Shown here piece by piece: positions 1 through 5,080 of a stretch of DNA of 5,080 nt (positions are counted from its first letter, which is position 1; every line of letters begins with the position of its first letter). Made by a program: the position numbers and the translations under genes. Origin of the DNA: Carthagonibacter metallireducens. Its GTDB lineage: Bacteria > Gemmatimonadota > Gemmatimonadetes > Palauibacterales > Palauibacteraceae. The notes under the pieces are model-generated. The model had not been told where the DNA came from and made no database searches. It saw only the letters and a program-made list of their open reading frames with translations. The stretch spans positions 1 to 5,080 of the forward strand of contig JAMJQQ010000079.1 of NCBI GenBank assembly GCA_023554445.1. The letters are read 5' to 3'.

Positions 1-1
1 T

Positions 2-346
2 CCCGGCGCCGGGGGGAGAGAGCGTCTGCAGAGTGCCGAACTGCGGGCGATGCCATTCCGGACCCTGGTCGTCCGGCTCGAACAGGCGCTGACGGAAGAC
101 ACGTTCCGAGTCGTCGCATCGGGCATCCCGAATCTCAGGGGACTGACGGGCGGAGGCGACACGACCTTCGTCTACGTTGCGCCGCTGGCACCCGTTGCGC
201 CCGACGCGGAGCCTGATTCGGCGGGTGGCCTGGGCCCGCTGCAAGAGGAGGCACCGCCTGTCCAGACGGACTCTGCAGAAGCCCCGTCCCAGGAGCGTCC
301 GCCGCGGAGCGGGGAACCGCGCTCACCCGCGAGCGGAGACGGATGA
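2..346 (+). CDS. C-terminal part of an unidentified protein, possibly Ig-like domain with disordered tail (5' end outside window)
   Basis: The frame is open from the first bases of the window to TGA at 344-346, giving 114 codons. The ATG at 50 is probably an internal methionine, because the frame stays open upstream of it and no good ribosome binding site precedes it. Residues about 17-62 read like the last strands of a beta-sandwich: RTLVVRLEQAL, then DTFRVVASGIPNLRGLTG, then DTTFVYVAP. This resembles the end of bacterial Ig-like (Big_5/SbsA-type) domains, where a 'T.Y.V.V.GV.NL.G' strand precedes a 'TF' strand. That assignment is inference from pattern memory only. From about residue 63 the chain is rich in Pro, Ala, Glu, Ser and Gly and is probably disordered. 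The stop overlaps the selA start as ATGA, so the two are probably co-transcribed and translationally coupled. The function is unknown. Confidence 0.6.
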   Translation, partial: PGAGGRERLQSAELRAMPFRTLVVRLEQALTEDTFRVVASGIPNLRGLTGGGDTTFVYVAPLAPVAPDAEPDSAGGLGPLQEEAPPVQTDSAEAPSQERPPRSGEPRSPASGDG

Positions 347-1761
347 CCCGAATGGGGGATCCGAGGCGAGGGCTGCCATCGGTCGATCAACTGCTCTCGA
401 ATCCGACGGGTGCAGCTCTCTCATCGCGCTGGGGCCGCGAGTCAGTCGCCAGAGCGCTGCGCGAGGTGCTCGAGAAGAAGCGTTCGGACCTGGCCGGATC
501 GACAGCCCTCGCCGCGGTGGTGCCTGATTCGGATTCGCTGCTTCGAAGTGCAGGCGAGTTGCTGGAGCGGCGCTCATCGAATGGACTGCGGCCGGTCCTC
601 AACGGAACGGGTGTGGTCCTGCACACCAACCTGGGCCGGGCGCCACTGCCCCCCGCCGCGCTCGCGAACCTGGCGGAGGTTGGTCGAGGGTACGCGAATC
701 TCGAGTACGACCTGAGGATTGGAGAGCGCGGCGGTCGCGACCAGCATTGCGTCGAGAGAATCTGCCGCCTCACCGGTTCCGACGACGCCTTGATCGTCAA
801 CAATACCGCGGCCGCGATCGCGCTCGTCGTGAGCGAGCTGGCGAACAGGAGGCATGTCGTGGTATCCCGCGGAGAGCTGGTCGAAATCGGCGGAGCGTTC
901 CGCCTTCCCGGCATCGTTTCCGCCTCGAGTGGGGTGCTGGTCGAAGTGGGTACGACGAATCGGACCCGACCATCCGACTACCGGGACGCGATCGGGCCGG
1001 AAACTGCTCTGCTCATGAAGGTCCATCGCTCGAACTTCCGGATCCAGGGGTTCACCGAGGAAGTCTCCCTCGAGGAGGTCGTCGCAATCGGACGTGCGGC
1101 CGGCGTGCCCGTGGTTCACGACCTCGGCTCGGGGTTTCTGCTGTCCGGTCGCATCCCCGGACTGCCGCCTGAGCCGGCGCCGCGCGACTCTGTCACGGCG
1201 GGGGCCGACCTCACTCTGTGGAGCGGGGACAAGCTGCTCGGAGGACCACAATCGGGTGTGATCCATGGTCGGCATGATCTCGTACAACGACTCCGGCAGA
1301 ATCCTCTCAGACGAGCGTTCAGGGTTGGCAAGATGACGCTCTCCGCGCTCGAATCGACCCTGAGCCTCTACGAGGATCCGGAACTGGCACTGCAGACGAT
1401 CCCGGCGCTGGCCCGCCTGAGAGAGTCCGCAGCGGAGGTGACGCAGAGGGCCGAGCGAATGAGGGATCGTGTGGATGATCACCTGCGTTCCCGGGTGCAC
1501 GTAGTGTCGATGCAGTCGCTGGTCGGGGGCGGGACGTTTCCGGGTGCCGTGCTCGAATCCGCGGGATGGTCCCTCGATGCGCCCGCCGAGCGGCTGGACG
1601 CCCTTTGCCGGGGAGCCGAGACGCCCCTGATCGGTCGTATCGAGAAGGACCGATTTCTCATCGATTTTCGGACACTGGCTCCGGGAGACGGTGACGAGAG
1701 GGCGGCGGCGGTCATTTCGCGAGCGCTTGCTGAGCTTCCAGCTGTGGAGGCGAGGGGGTGA
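343..1761 (+). CDS. selA: L-seryl-tRNA(Sec) selenium transferase (selenocysteine synthase)
   Basis: SelA is a cytosolic PLP enzyme that converts seryl-tRNA(Sec) to selenocysteinyl-tRNA(Sec) using selenophosphate. The 472-residue product is close to the usual length (E. coli about 463). An N-terminal tRNA-binding region starts with LPSVDQLL (11-18). Family motifs follow in order: LNGTGVVLHTNLGRAPL (86-102), EYDL..GERGGRD (121-133), NNTAAA (153-158), SRGELVEIGGAFRLPGI (175-191), GTTNRT (203-208), VHDLGSGFL (258-266) and SGDKLLGGPQSG (294-305). K297 is the expected PLP lysine. R99, D296, R324 and R327 line up with the residues I recall as active-site residues in Aquifex SelA. One oddity is RVGK at 327-330, where many homologues have R.DK. 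ATG 343 is preferred over ATG 352 because GGAG (335-338) lies just upstream and the start overlaps the preceding stop. It also overlaps the next gene by 4 bases. No selB, selC or selD lies in the window. Confidence 0.97.
   Translation: MTRMGDPRRGLPSVDQLLSNPTGAALSSRWGRESVARALREVLEKKRSDLAGSTALAAVVPDSDSLLRSAGELLERRSSNGLRPVLNGTGVVLHTNLGRAPLPPAALANLAEVGRGYANLEYDLRIGERGGRDQHCVERICRLTGSDDALIVNNTAAAIALVVSELANRRHVVVSRGELVEIGGAFRLPGIVSASSGVLVEVGTTNRTRPSDYRDAIGPETALLMKVHRSNFRIQGFTEEVSLEEVVAIGRAAGVPVVHDLGSGFLLSGRIPGLPPEPAPRDSVTAGADLTLWSGDKLLGGPQSGVIHGRHDLVQRLRQNPLRRAFRVGKMTLSALESTLSLYEDPELALQTIPALARLRESAAEVTQRAERMRDRVDDHLRSRVHVVSMQSLVGGGTFPGAVLESAGWSLDAPAERLDALCRGAETPLIGRIEKDRFLIDFRTLAPGDGDERAAAVISRALAELPAVEARG
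1746..1750 (+). promoter_or_regulatory. Strong ribosome binding site for the HAD phosphatase
   Basis: GGAGG lies inside the last codons of selA, 7 bases before the GTG at 1758. It supports the GTG start that overlaps the selA stop, and it allows re-initiation by ribosomes finishing selA. Confidence 0.75.
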
Positions 1762-2303
1762 GCGCTTTCGATGCGGTCTTTCTCGATCGAGACGGCACCC
1801 TGATCGATGATCCCGGCTATCTTTCGGATCCGAGCTGCGTGGCGCTCCGGCAGGGCGCGGCGGAGGCGGTCGGTCTGCTGAACGAAGCCGGCATTCCGGT
1901 GATCGTGGTAACGAACCAGTCGGGCATAGGTCGAGGCTACTACACGGAATCCGATTTCCGTGCCGTTCAGGCCGAGGTGGAGCGCCAGCTGGCCGTTCAC
2001 GGATCGCGCCTGGATGCCGTGTACTACTGTCCGCACGACCCGGACGCGGAAATCTGCGAATGCAGGAAACCGGAAACCGGTCTGTTCGAGCGTGCTGCCG
2101 CGGATCTGGGCATCCGCCTGGATCGATGCCTGTACATCGGAGACCGCGTCCGTGACCTGACACCTGGCCTGGCGCTAGGGGGCGACGCGATTCTGGTGGC
2201 GGGGTCCGACGGAAGGTATGATGGGCCGGTGTCCGAAGAGGTTCCGCAACGCGAGAGTCTGCTCGAAGCGATCCGCCAGGCCGTACCACGGAGCGAGCCG
2301 TGA
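1758..2303 (+). CDS. gmhB: HAD-family phosphatase, D-glycero-D-manno-heptose-1,7-bisphosphate 7-phosphatase (GmhB)-like
   Basis: The 181-residue product has the full set of HAD subfamily III marks and a GmhB-like zinc site. FLDRDGTL (8-15) supplies the nucleophile D10 and the acid/base D12. VTNQSGIGRGYY (51-62) is motif II, with T52. RKPETGLF (103-110) supplies the motif III lysine K104. YIGDRVRDL (126-134) is motif IV, with D129 and D133. Zinc ligands are expected at C91, H93, C100 and C102, with a shorter loop than in E. coli GmhB. In the known pathway GmhB removes the 7-phosphate of heptose bisphosphate in the cytosol for LPS or S-layer glycan precursors. No gmhA, hldE or other glycan gene is nearby, so the substrate is not proven by context. 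The related histidinol-phosphatase activity of this family remains possible. GTG at 1758 overlaps the selA stop by 4 bases, and the TGA overlaps the purN start by 4. Confidence 0.88.
   Translation: MSAFDAVFLDRDGTLIDDPGYLSDPSCVALRQGAAEAVGLLNEAGIPVIVVTNQSGIGRGYYTESDFRAVQAEVERQLAVHGSRLDAVYYCPHDPDAEICECRKPETGLFERAAADLGIRLDRCLYIGDRVRDLTPGLALGGDAILVAGSDGRYDGPVSEEVPQRESLLEAIRQAVPRSEP
2290..2293 (+). promoter_or_regulatory. Ribosome binding site deciding the purN GTG start
   Basis: GGAG lies 6 bases before the GTG at 2300. This spacing, with the 4-base overlap with the upstream stop and a well-placed N-terminus for the PurN fold, supports GTG as the start. Confidence 0.6.
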
Positions 2304-2974
2304 AGCCACCGTTTCAGATTGCCGTCTTCGTCTCTGGCTCGGGTACCAATCTCCAGGCGCTCCTGGATCGATTTTCTCTGTCTTCCACCGCCGGCCCGCG
2401 GGTTTCGAGGGTAGTGGCCAGTCGGCCCGGAATCGGCGCGATCGCTCGCGCAGAGCAAGCGGGCGTCCCATGGTCGGTTCTGCCGGCGGGCGTGGATTCA
2501 GACAGCCTGGCGGAGGCGATGCTGAACGAGCTCGAACTGGCGGGTGCCGACCTGCTGGTTCTCGCCGGATTCCTGAAGCTGATTCCGGAGCCCGTCGTCC
2601 GTGCCCATCGAGGTCGGATTCTGAACATCCATCCTGCGCTGCTTCCGGCGTTCGGCGGCCCCGGCATGTACGGACGTCGGGTGCACGAGGCCGTACTTCA
2701 GTCGGGTGCCAGGATCAGTGGGGCTACGGTGCACATCGTGGATGAACAGTACGACCATGGACCGATCGTGGCCCAATGGCCGGTTCCGGTCCTCGAGCAC
2801 GACGATCCTGAGACCCTTGCGGCCAGGGTGCTGGAGGTGGAGCATCGACTCCTTCCCGAGGTCGTCGACGCATTCGCGGCGGGAGATCTGACGACGGACC
2901 CGGCCGGTAGACCGAAATGGAATCGAACCCTGTTCCGGGACGAGAGATTCGTGCTCGTTCCATCGAAGAGTTGA
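2300..2974 (+). CDS. purN: Phosphoribosylglycinamide formyltransferase (GAR transformylase, folate-dependent)
   Basis: PurN transfers the formyl group of 10-formyltetrahydrofolate to GAR, giving FGAR, the third step of purine synthesis, in the cytosol. The product is 224 residues, against about 212 in E. coli. IAVFVSGSGTNLQALL (7-22) carries the phosphate-binding loop. VLAGFLKLIP (87-96) corresponds to the folate-pocket strand. NIHPALLPAF (109-118) carries N109 and H111, and YDHGPI (151-156) carries D152. These three match the catalytic Asn-His-Asp of the E. coli enzyme (N106, H108, D144). Between them the usual PG.D.H segment is replaced by GGPGMYGRRVHEAVL (119-133), about five residues longer. 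I associate this variant with Bacteroidota- and Gemmatimonadota-like PurN. The C-terminal 25 or so residues extend beyond the core. It starts with GTG overlapping the phosphatase stop and is followed by purH after 10 bases. Confidence 0.95.
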   Translation: MKPPFQIAVFVSGSGTNLQALLDRFSLSSTAGPRVSRVVASRPGIGAIARAEQAGVPWSVLPAGVDSDSLAEAMLNELELAGADLLVLAGFLKLIPEPVVRAHRGRILNIHPALLPAFGGPGMYGRRVHEAVLQSGARISGATVHIVDEQYDHGPIVAQWPVPVLEHDDPETLAARVLEVEHRLLPEVVDAFAAGDLTTDPAGRPKWNRTLFRDERFVLVPSKS

Positions 2975-2976
2975 GG
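2973..2976 (+). promoter_or_regulatory. Ribosome binding site of purH
   Basis: GAGG begins inside the purN stop codon and lies 8 bases before the ATG at 2985. With only 10 bases between purN and purH there is no room for a separate promoter or terminator, so purH depends on upstream transcription. Confidence 0.65.
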
Positions 2977-2984
2977 TAGATCGA

Positions 2985-4580
2985 ATGCCCTACGCGCTTC
3001 TCAGCGTTTCCGACAAGACCGGGCTGGTGGAGTTCGGGACGGCGCTCGTCGATCGTGGCTGGACGCTGCTCTCGACGGGAGGCACGGCGCGAGTGCTCAG
3101 GGAAGCGGACGTTCCCGTCACTCCGATCGCCGATTTCACGAAATTCCCGGAGATTCTCTCCGGTCGGGTGAAGACCCTGCACCCGGCCGTCCATGCGGGC
3201 CTGCTCGCCCGGCCCTCGGTGGAGCAGGACGTTCGGGACCTCGAGAGGCACGGGCTCTCGGCGATCGGTCTGGTGGCTGTCAACCTCTATCCATTCCGGG
3301 AGACGGTGGCACGGCCGGACGCCACGCTGGCCGACGCACTCGAACAGATCGACATCGGGGGCCCGACGATGCTCCGGGCGTCGGCCAAGAATCACCCGTT
3401 CGTGTTTCCGATCTGCGATCCCGATGACTACGGCCGGGTGCTCGGCGCGATCGATTCGGAAGAAGATGATCCCGATCTTCGGCGGCAGCTTGCCGCCAAG
3501 GTCTTCACTCACACGGCAACGTACGACGCCGCCGTCGCTGGCTACCTGCGTGGCAGCGATGCTGAAGCGGATGGAATGTCACTTCCGGAGGAGTTCCTGC
3601 TCTCGCTCGTTCGCGCACAGGAACTGAGATACGGAGAGAACCCGGACCAGGCGGCCGCATTCTACCGCATCGCTTCCCGGCAGCCAGAGGGCATTCCGGC
3701 CCTCCGCCAGCTGCACGGAAAGGAACTGTCGTACAACAACATTCTCGACGTGGACGGTGCACTACTCGCGATCGCGCCGTTCCTGGGAGAAGAATCGGCG
3801 GCTTGCGTCATCCTGAAGCACACGACGCCCTGCGGTCTGGCCGTCGGCCGATCGGTGGCGGAAGCCTACCGGAAAGCGCTGGCAAGCGACCCGGTTTCGG
3901 CATTCGGCTCGACCGTGATCTTCTCTCAGCCGGTCACGGAAGCCGTTGCCGAGGAGCTGGCGAAGCTGTTCGTCGAGTGCATCGTCGCGCCCGGATATGC
4001 GGCGGCTGCGCTTCGGATTCTGCAGGAGAAGCCGTCGATCCGGATCCTATCGCCGGCCAACGAGGCACGCTTCGGCACGGCGGTCGGACAGATCGCGACG
4101 GGGCTCGACGCCAGAGGAGTCAGTGGTGGGGTGCTGGTGCAGACCACGCCACAGCCCGCCCGTCCTTCGCAGCTCCGCGAATCGGCGGATGTTCGAGTCG
4201 TGAGCCGGCGCGAGCCCACCGAGGAGGACTGGGCAGATCTGGCATTTGCGTGGGCCGCCGTCCAGTCGGTGAAGTCGAACGCGATCCTCCTGGCCAGAGA
4301 TGGCGCCTCCATCGGGATCGGTGCCGGGCAGATGAGTCGTGTCGATGCCGTGCAGTTGGCCGAGAAGAAGGCCCGTGATGCCGGTCATACACTCGCTGCG
4401 GTCACGCTGGCCTCCGACGCGTTCTTCCCCTTCCGCGACGGTGTGGATGCAGCCGCACGGGCCGGTGTAACGGCCATCATCCAGCCCGGTGGCTCGAAAC
4501 GCGACGACGAAGCGATCACCGCCGCAGACGAGCACGGCATGGTTATGGTGTTCACGGGGCGGCGGACCTTCAGACATTGA
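2985..4580 (+). CDS. purH: Bifunctional AICAR formyltransferase / IMP cyclohydrolase
   Basis: PurH catalyses the last two steps of IMP synthesis: formylation of AICAR with 10-formyltetrahydrofolate, then ring closure. The 531-residue length is normal. The N-terminal MGS-like cyclohydrolase domain (about 1-190) shows LLSVSDKTGLVEF (5-17), STGGTA (30-35), GRVKTLHPAVHAG (60-72; K63 and T64), AVNLYPF (98-104) and IDIGGPTMLRASAKN (122-136; D123 and K135). The transformylase domain shows LRYGENPDQ (214-222), LHGKELSYNNILDVDGA (243-259), ILKHTTPCG (276-284), SDPVSAFGS (301-309), VKSNAI (429-434) and GIGAGQMSR (444-452). FFPFRDGVDAA (480-490), IIQPGGSKRDDE (498-509) and the terminal FTGRRTFRH (523-531) complete the family pattern. 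K278 and H279 match the catalytic Lys-His pair of human ATIC (K266, H267). All key residues I could check are present. It is the last gene of the unit, and its TGA is followed by a 124-base intergenic region. Confidence 0.98.
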   Translation: MPYALLSVSDKTGLVEFGTALVDRGWTLLSTGGTARVLREADVPVTPIADFTKFPEILSGRVKTLHPAVHAGLLARPSVEQDVRDLERHGLSAIGLVAVNLYPFRETVARPDATLADALEQIDIGGPTMLRASAKNHPFVFPICDPDDYGRVLGAIDSEEDDPDLRRQLAAKVFTHTATYDAAVAGYLRGSDAEADGMSLPEEFLLSLVRAQELRYGENPDQAAAFYRIASRQPEGIPALRQLHGKELSYNNILDVDGALLAIAPFLGEESAACVILKHTTPCGLAVGRSVAEAYRKALASDPVSAFGSTVIFSQPVTEAVAEELAKLFVECIVAPGYAAAALRILQEKPSIRILSPANEARFGTAVGQIATGLDARGVSGGVLVQTTPQPARPSQLRESADVRVVSRREPTEEDWADLAFAWAAVQSVKSNAILLARDGASIGIGAGQMSRVDAVQLAEKKARDAGHTLAAVTLASDAFFPFRDGVDAAARAGVTAIIQPGGSKRDDEAITAADEHGMVMVFTGRRTFRH

Positions 4581-4590
4581 GCTGCATTCG

Positions 4591-4598
4591 TATCGATA
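4591..4598 (+). repeat. 8-bp palindrome upstream of the coxB promoter
   Basis: TATCGATA is a perfect palindrome lying between the purH stop and the -35 element, 7 bases before the latter. It could be a half-operator or chance. There is no second copy nearby to support a regulator site. Confidence 0.25.
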
Positions 4599-4605
4599 AC
4601 GGTTC

Positions 4606-4634
4606 TTGACCGACCTCCGAGCCACACGTAGAGT
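4606..4634 (+). promoter_or_regulatory. Predicted sigma-70-type promoter for the coxB-like gene
   Basis: TTGACC (4606-4611) matches five of six bases of the -35 consensus. It is separated by exactly 17 bases from TAGAGT (4629-4634), which matches four of six bases of the -10 consensus, including TA at the start and T at the end. Transcription would start near 4641, leaving a leader of about 64 bases to the ATG at 4705, or about 31 to the alternative ATG at 4672. The placement in the only real intergenic gap supports a separate cytochrome oxidase transcription unit. This is inference from sequence; GC-rich lineages may use other promoter forms. Confidence 0.5.
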
Positions 4635-4647
4635 TGCGCGTGCCAGT

Positions 4648-4664
4648 GCCCGGAGCGTCCGGGC
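4648..4664 (+). repeat. Perfect GC hairpin in the coxB leader
   Basis: GCCCGGA and TCCGGGC form a perfect 7-bp stem around a GCG loop. It lies just after the predicted transcription start. No run of T follows, so it does not look like a standard intrinsic terminator. It could be a leader RNA structure that stabilises the message or affects translation, a factor-assisted terminator for purH read-through, or a protein-binding inverted repeat. Confidence 0.55.
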
Positions 4665-4704
4665 CCCGTCGATGTGCACCCGATCAGGAAATACGGATTC
4701 GCTG

Positions 4705-5080
4705 ATGCAAGACTTCCGGCGTCCGCTGCGGAGCGCCCTGCCGCTCCTCGCGATCGCGACAGTCGCCATTCTCGCCTCCGGGTGTGGTGGGCCGTTTCCG
4801 CAGTCTGCACTGCGTCCAAGCTCGGATTTCGCGACGAGTCTCGACGATCTGTTCCGCGGCATTTTCTTCTGGGCAGTCATCGTCTTCGTTCTCGTCGAGG
4901 GAGCGCTGCTGGTGGCGGTCTTCCGCTTCCGTGATGACGAAGGGCGCCGTGAAGCGAAGCACGTGCACGGGAACACGATACTCGAGATATCGTGGACGAT
5001 CGCGCCCGCGATCATCCTGGTTCTGATCGCCGTGCCGACGATCCGGACGATCTGGGAAGTCGACCGCCCGAACACGGATC
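4705..5080 (+). CDS. coxB: Cytochrome c oxidase subunit II, lipoprotein type (3' end outside window)
   Basis: The frame has 125 codons and no stop before the window ends. It encodes the N-terminal membrane part of heme-copper oxidase subunit II, which receives electrons from cytochrome c through CuA. A short basic N-terminus (RRPLR) is followed by a hydrophobic stretch (12-26) and ASGC with C27, a likely lipobox. The first transmembrane helix is about 53-73 (GIFFWAVIVFVLVEG). HGNTILEISWTIAPAIILVLIAVP (88-111) is the characteristic entry to the second helix. E94 aligns with the K-channel glutamate known from bovine subunit II (E62). The CuA ligands would lie in the missing C-terminal cupredoxin domain, so a cytochrome c rather than quinol donor cannot be confirmed. 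ATG 4705 gives a normal signal peptide but has only AGGA 15 bases upstream. An in-frame ATG at 4672 would add 11 residues, and the frame is closed by TAA at 4597. The gene lies outside the purine unit and probably starts an oxidase operon. Confidence 0.9.
   Translation, partial: MQDFRRPLRSALPLLAIATVAILASGCGGPFPQSALRPSSDFATSLDDLFRGIFFWAVIVFVLVEGALLVAVFRFRDDEGRREAKHVHGNTILEISWTIAPAIILVLIAVPTIRTIWEVDRPNTD

Noticed and set aside
344..527. Possible selenocysteine read-through of TGA at 344 in the upstream gene
   Set aside because: The continuation is an Arg/Ala/Ser-rich shadow of selA, and the ATGA overlap explains the TGA as an ordinary stop with start coupling.
574..2289. A 571-codon open frame on the - strand opposite selA and the phosphatase gene
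   Set aside because: Its translation is rich in Arg, Pro, Ser and Gly with no recognisable domain. Both genes on the + strand show complete family motifs over the same bases. Long antisense frames are expected from codon bias in GC-rich DNA.
2724..3512. A 262-codon open frame on the - strand opposite purN and purH
   Set aside because: It overlaps highly conserved coding sequence on the + strand and shows no domain of its own.
4600..4612. CGGT/ACCG inverted repeat considered as a purH terminator
   Set aside because: The stem is only 4 bp, has no T run and overlaps the predicted -35 element.
4047..5075. A 342-codon open frame on the - strand across the purH-coxB boundary
   Set aside because: It runs through two well-supported genes and the promoter region, and its product is compositionally biased without motifs.
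1..5080. Mobile elements, CRISPR arrays, tRNA or other RNA genes, or a defence system
   Set aside because: I saw no transposase motif, regularly spaced direct repeats, cloverleaf-like sequence or defence-related domain. The window is almost wholly occupied by housekeeping genes.

Overview
The window is a GC-rich, tightly packed bacterial segment with every gene on the + strand. It holds the end of an unidentified gene, then selA, a GmhB-type HAD phosphatase, purN and purH, and finally the first 125 codons of a lipoprotein-type cytochrome c oxidase subunit II. The base composition, the PurN variant with a GGPGMYG segment and the KHTTPCG form of PurH suggest a Gram-negative aerobe, possibly Gemmatimonadota or a related lineage. 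That placement is a guess from sequence style, since no phylogenetic marker was available to test.

Bases 2-346 are the 3' end of an open frame. It may carry the last strands of an Ig-like domain, followed by a Pro/Ala/Glu-rich tail. Its stop overlaps the selA start (ATGA). selA (343-1761) overlaps the HAD phosphatase (1758-2303) by GTGA, which overlaps purN (2300-2974) by GTGA. purH (2985-4580) follows after 10 bases. This looks like one translationally coupled transcription unit with no internal promoter evident. Its promoter lies upstream of the window.

Bases 4581-4704 form the only real intergenic region. It holds a good sigma-70-like promoter (TTGACC, 17 bases, TAGAGT), an 8-bp palindrome upstream of it and a perfect 7-bp GC hairpin just after the expected transcription start. 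The coxB-like gene begins at 4705 (or possibly 4672) and runs off the window.

Functionally, purN and purH supply the two formyl-folate-dependent transfer steps of purine synthesis and the final ring closure to IMP. selA makes selenocysteinyl-tRNA, so the organism probably makes selenoproteins, but no selB, selC, selD or SECIS element is visible here. The HAD enzyme resembles heptose-bisphosphate phosphatases but has no heptose-pathway neighbours. I found no mobile element, CRISPR array, RNA gene or clearly new system. The most unusual point is the gene company: selA fused by start/stop overlaps to a phosphatase and two purine genes.
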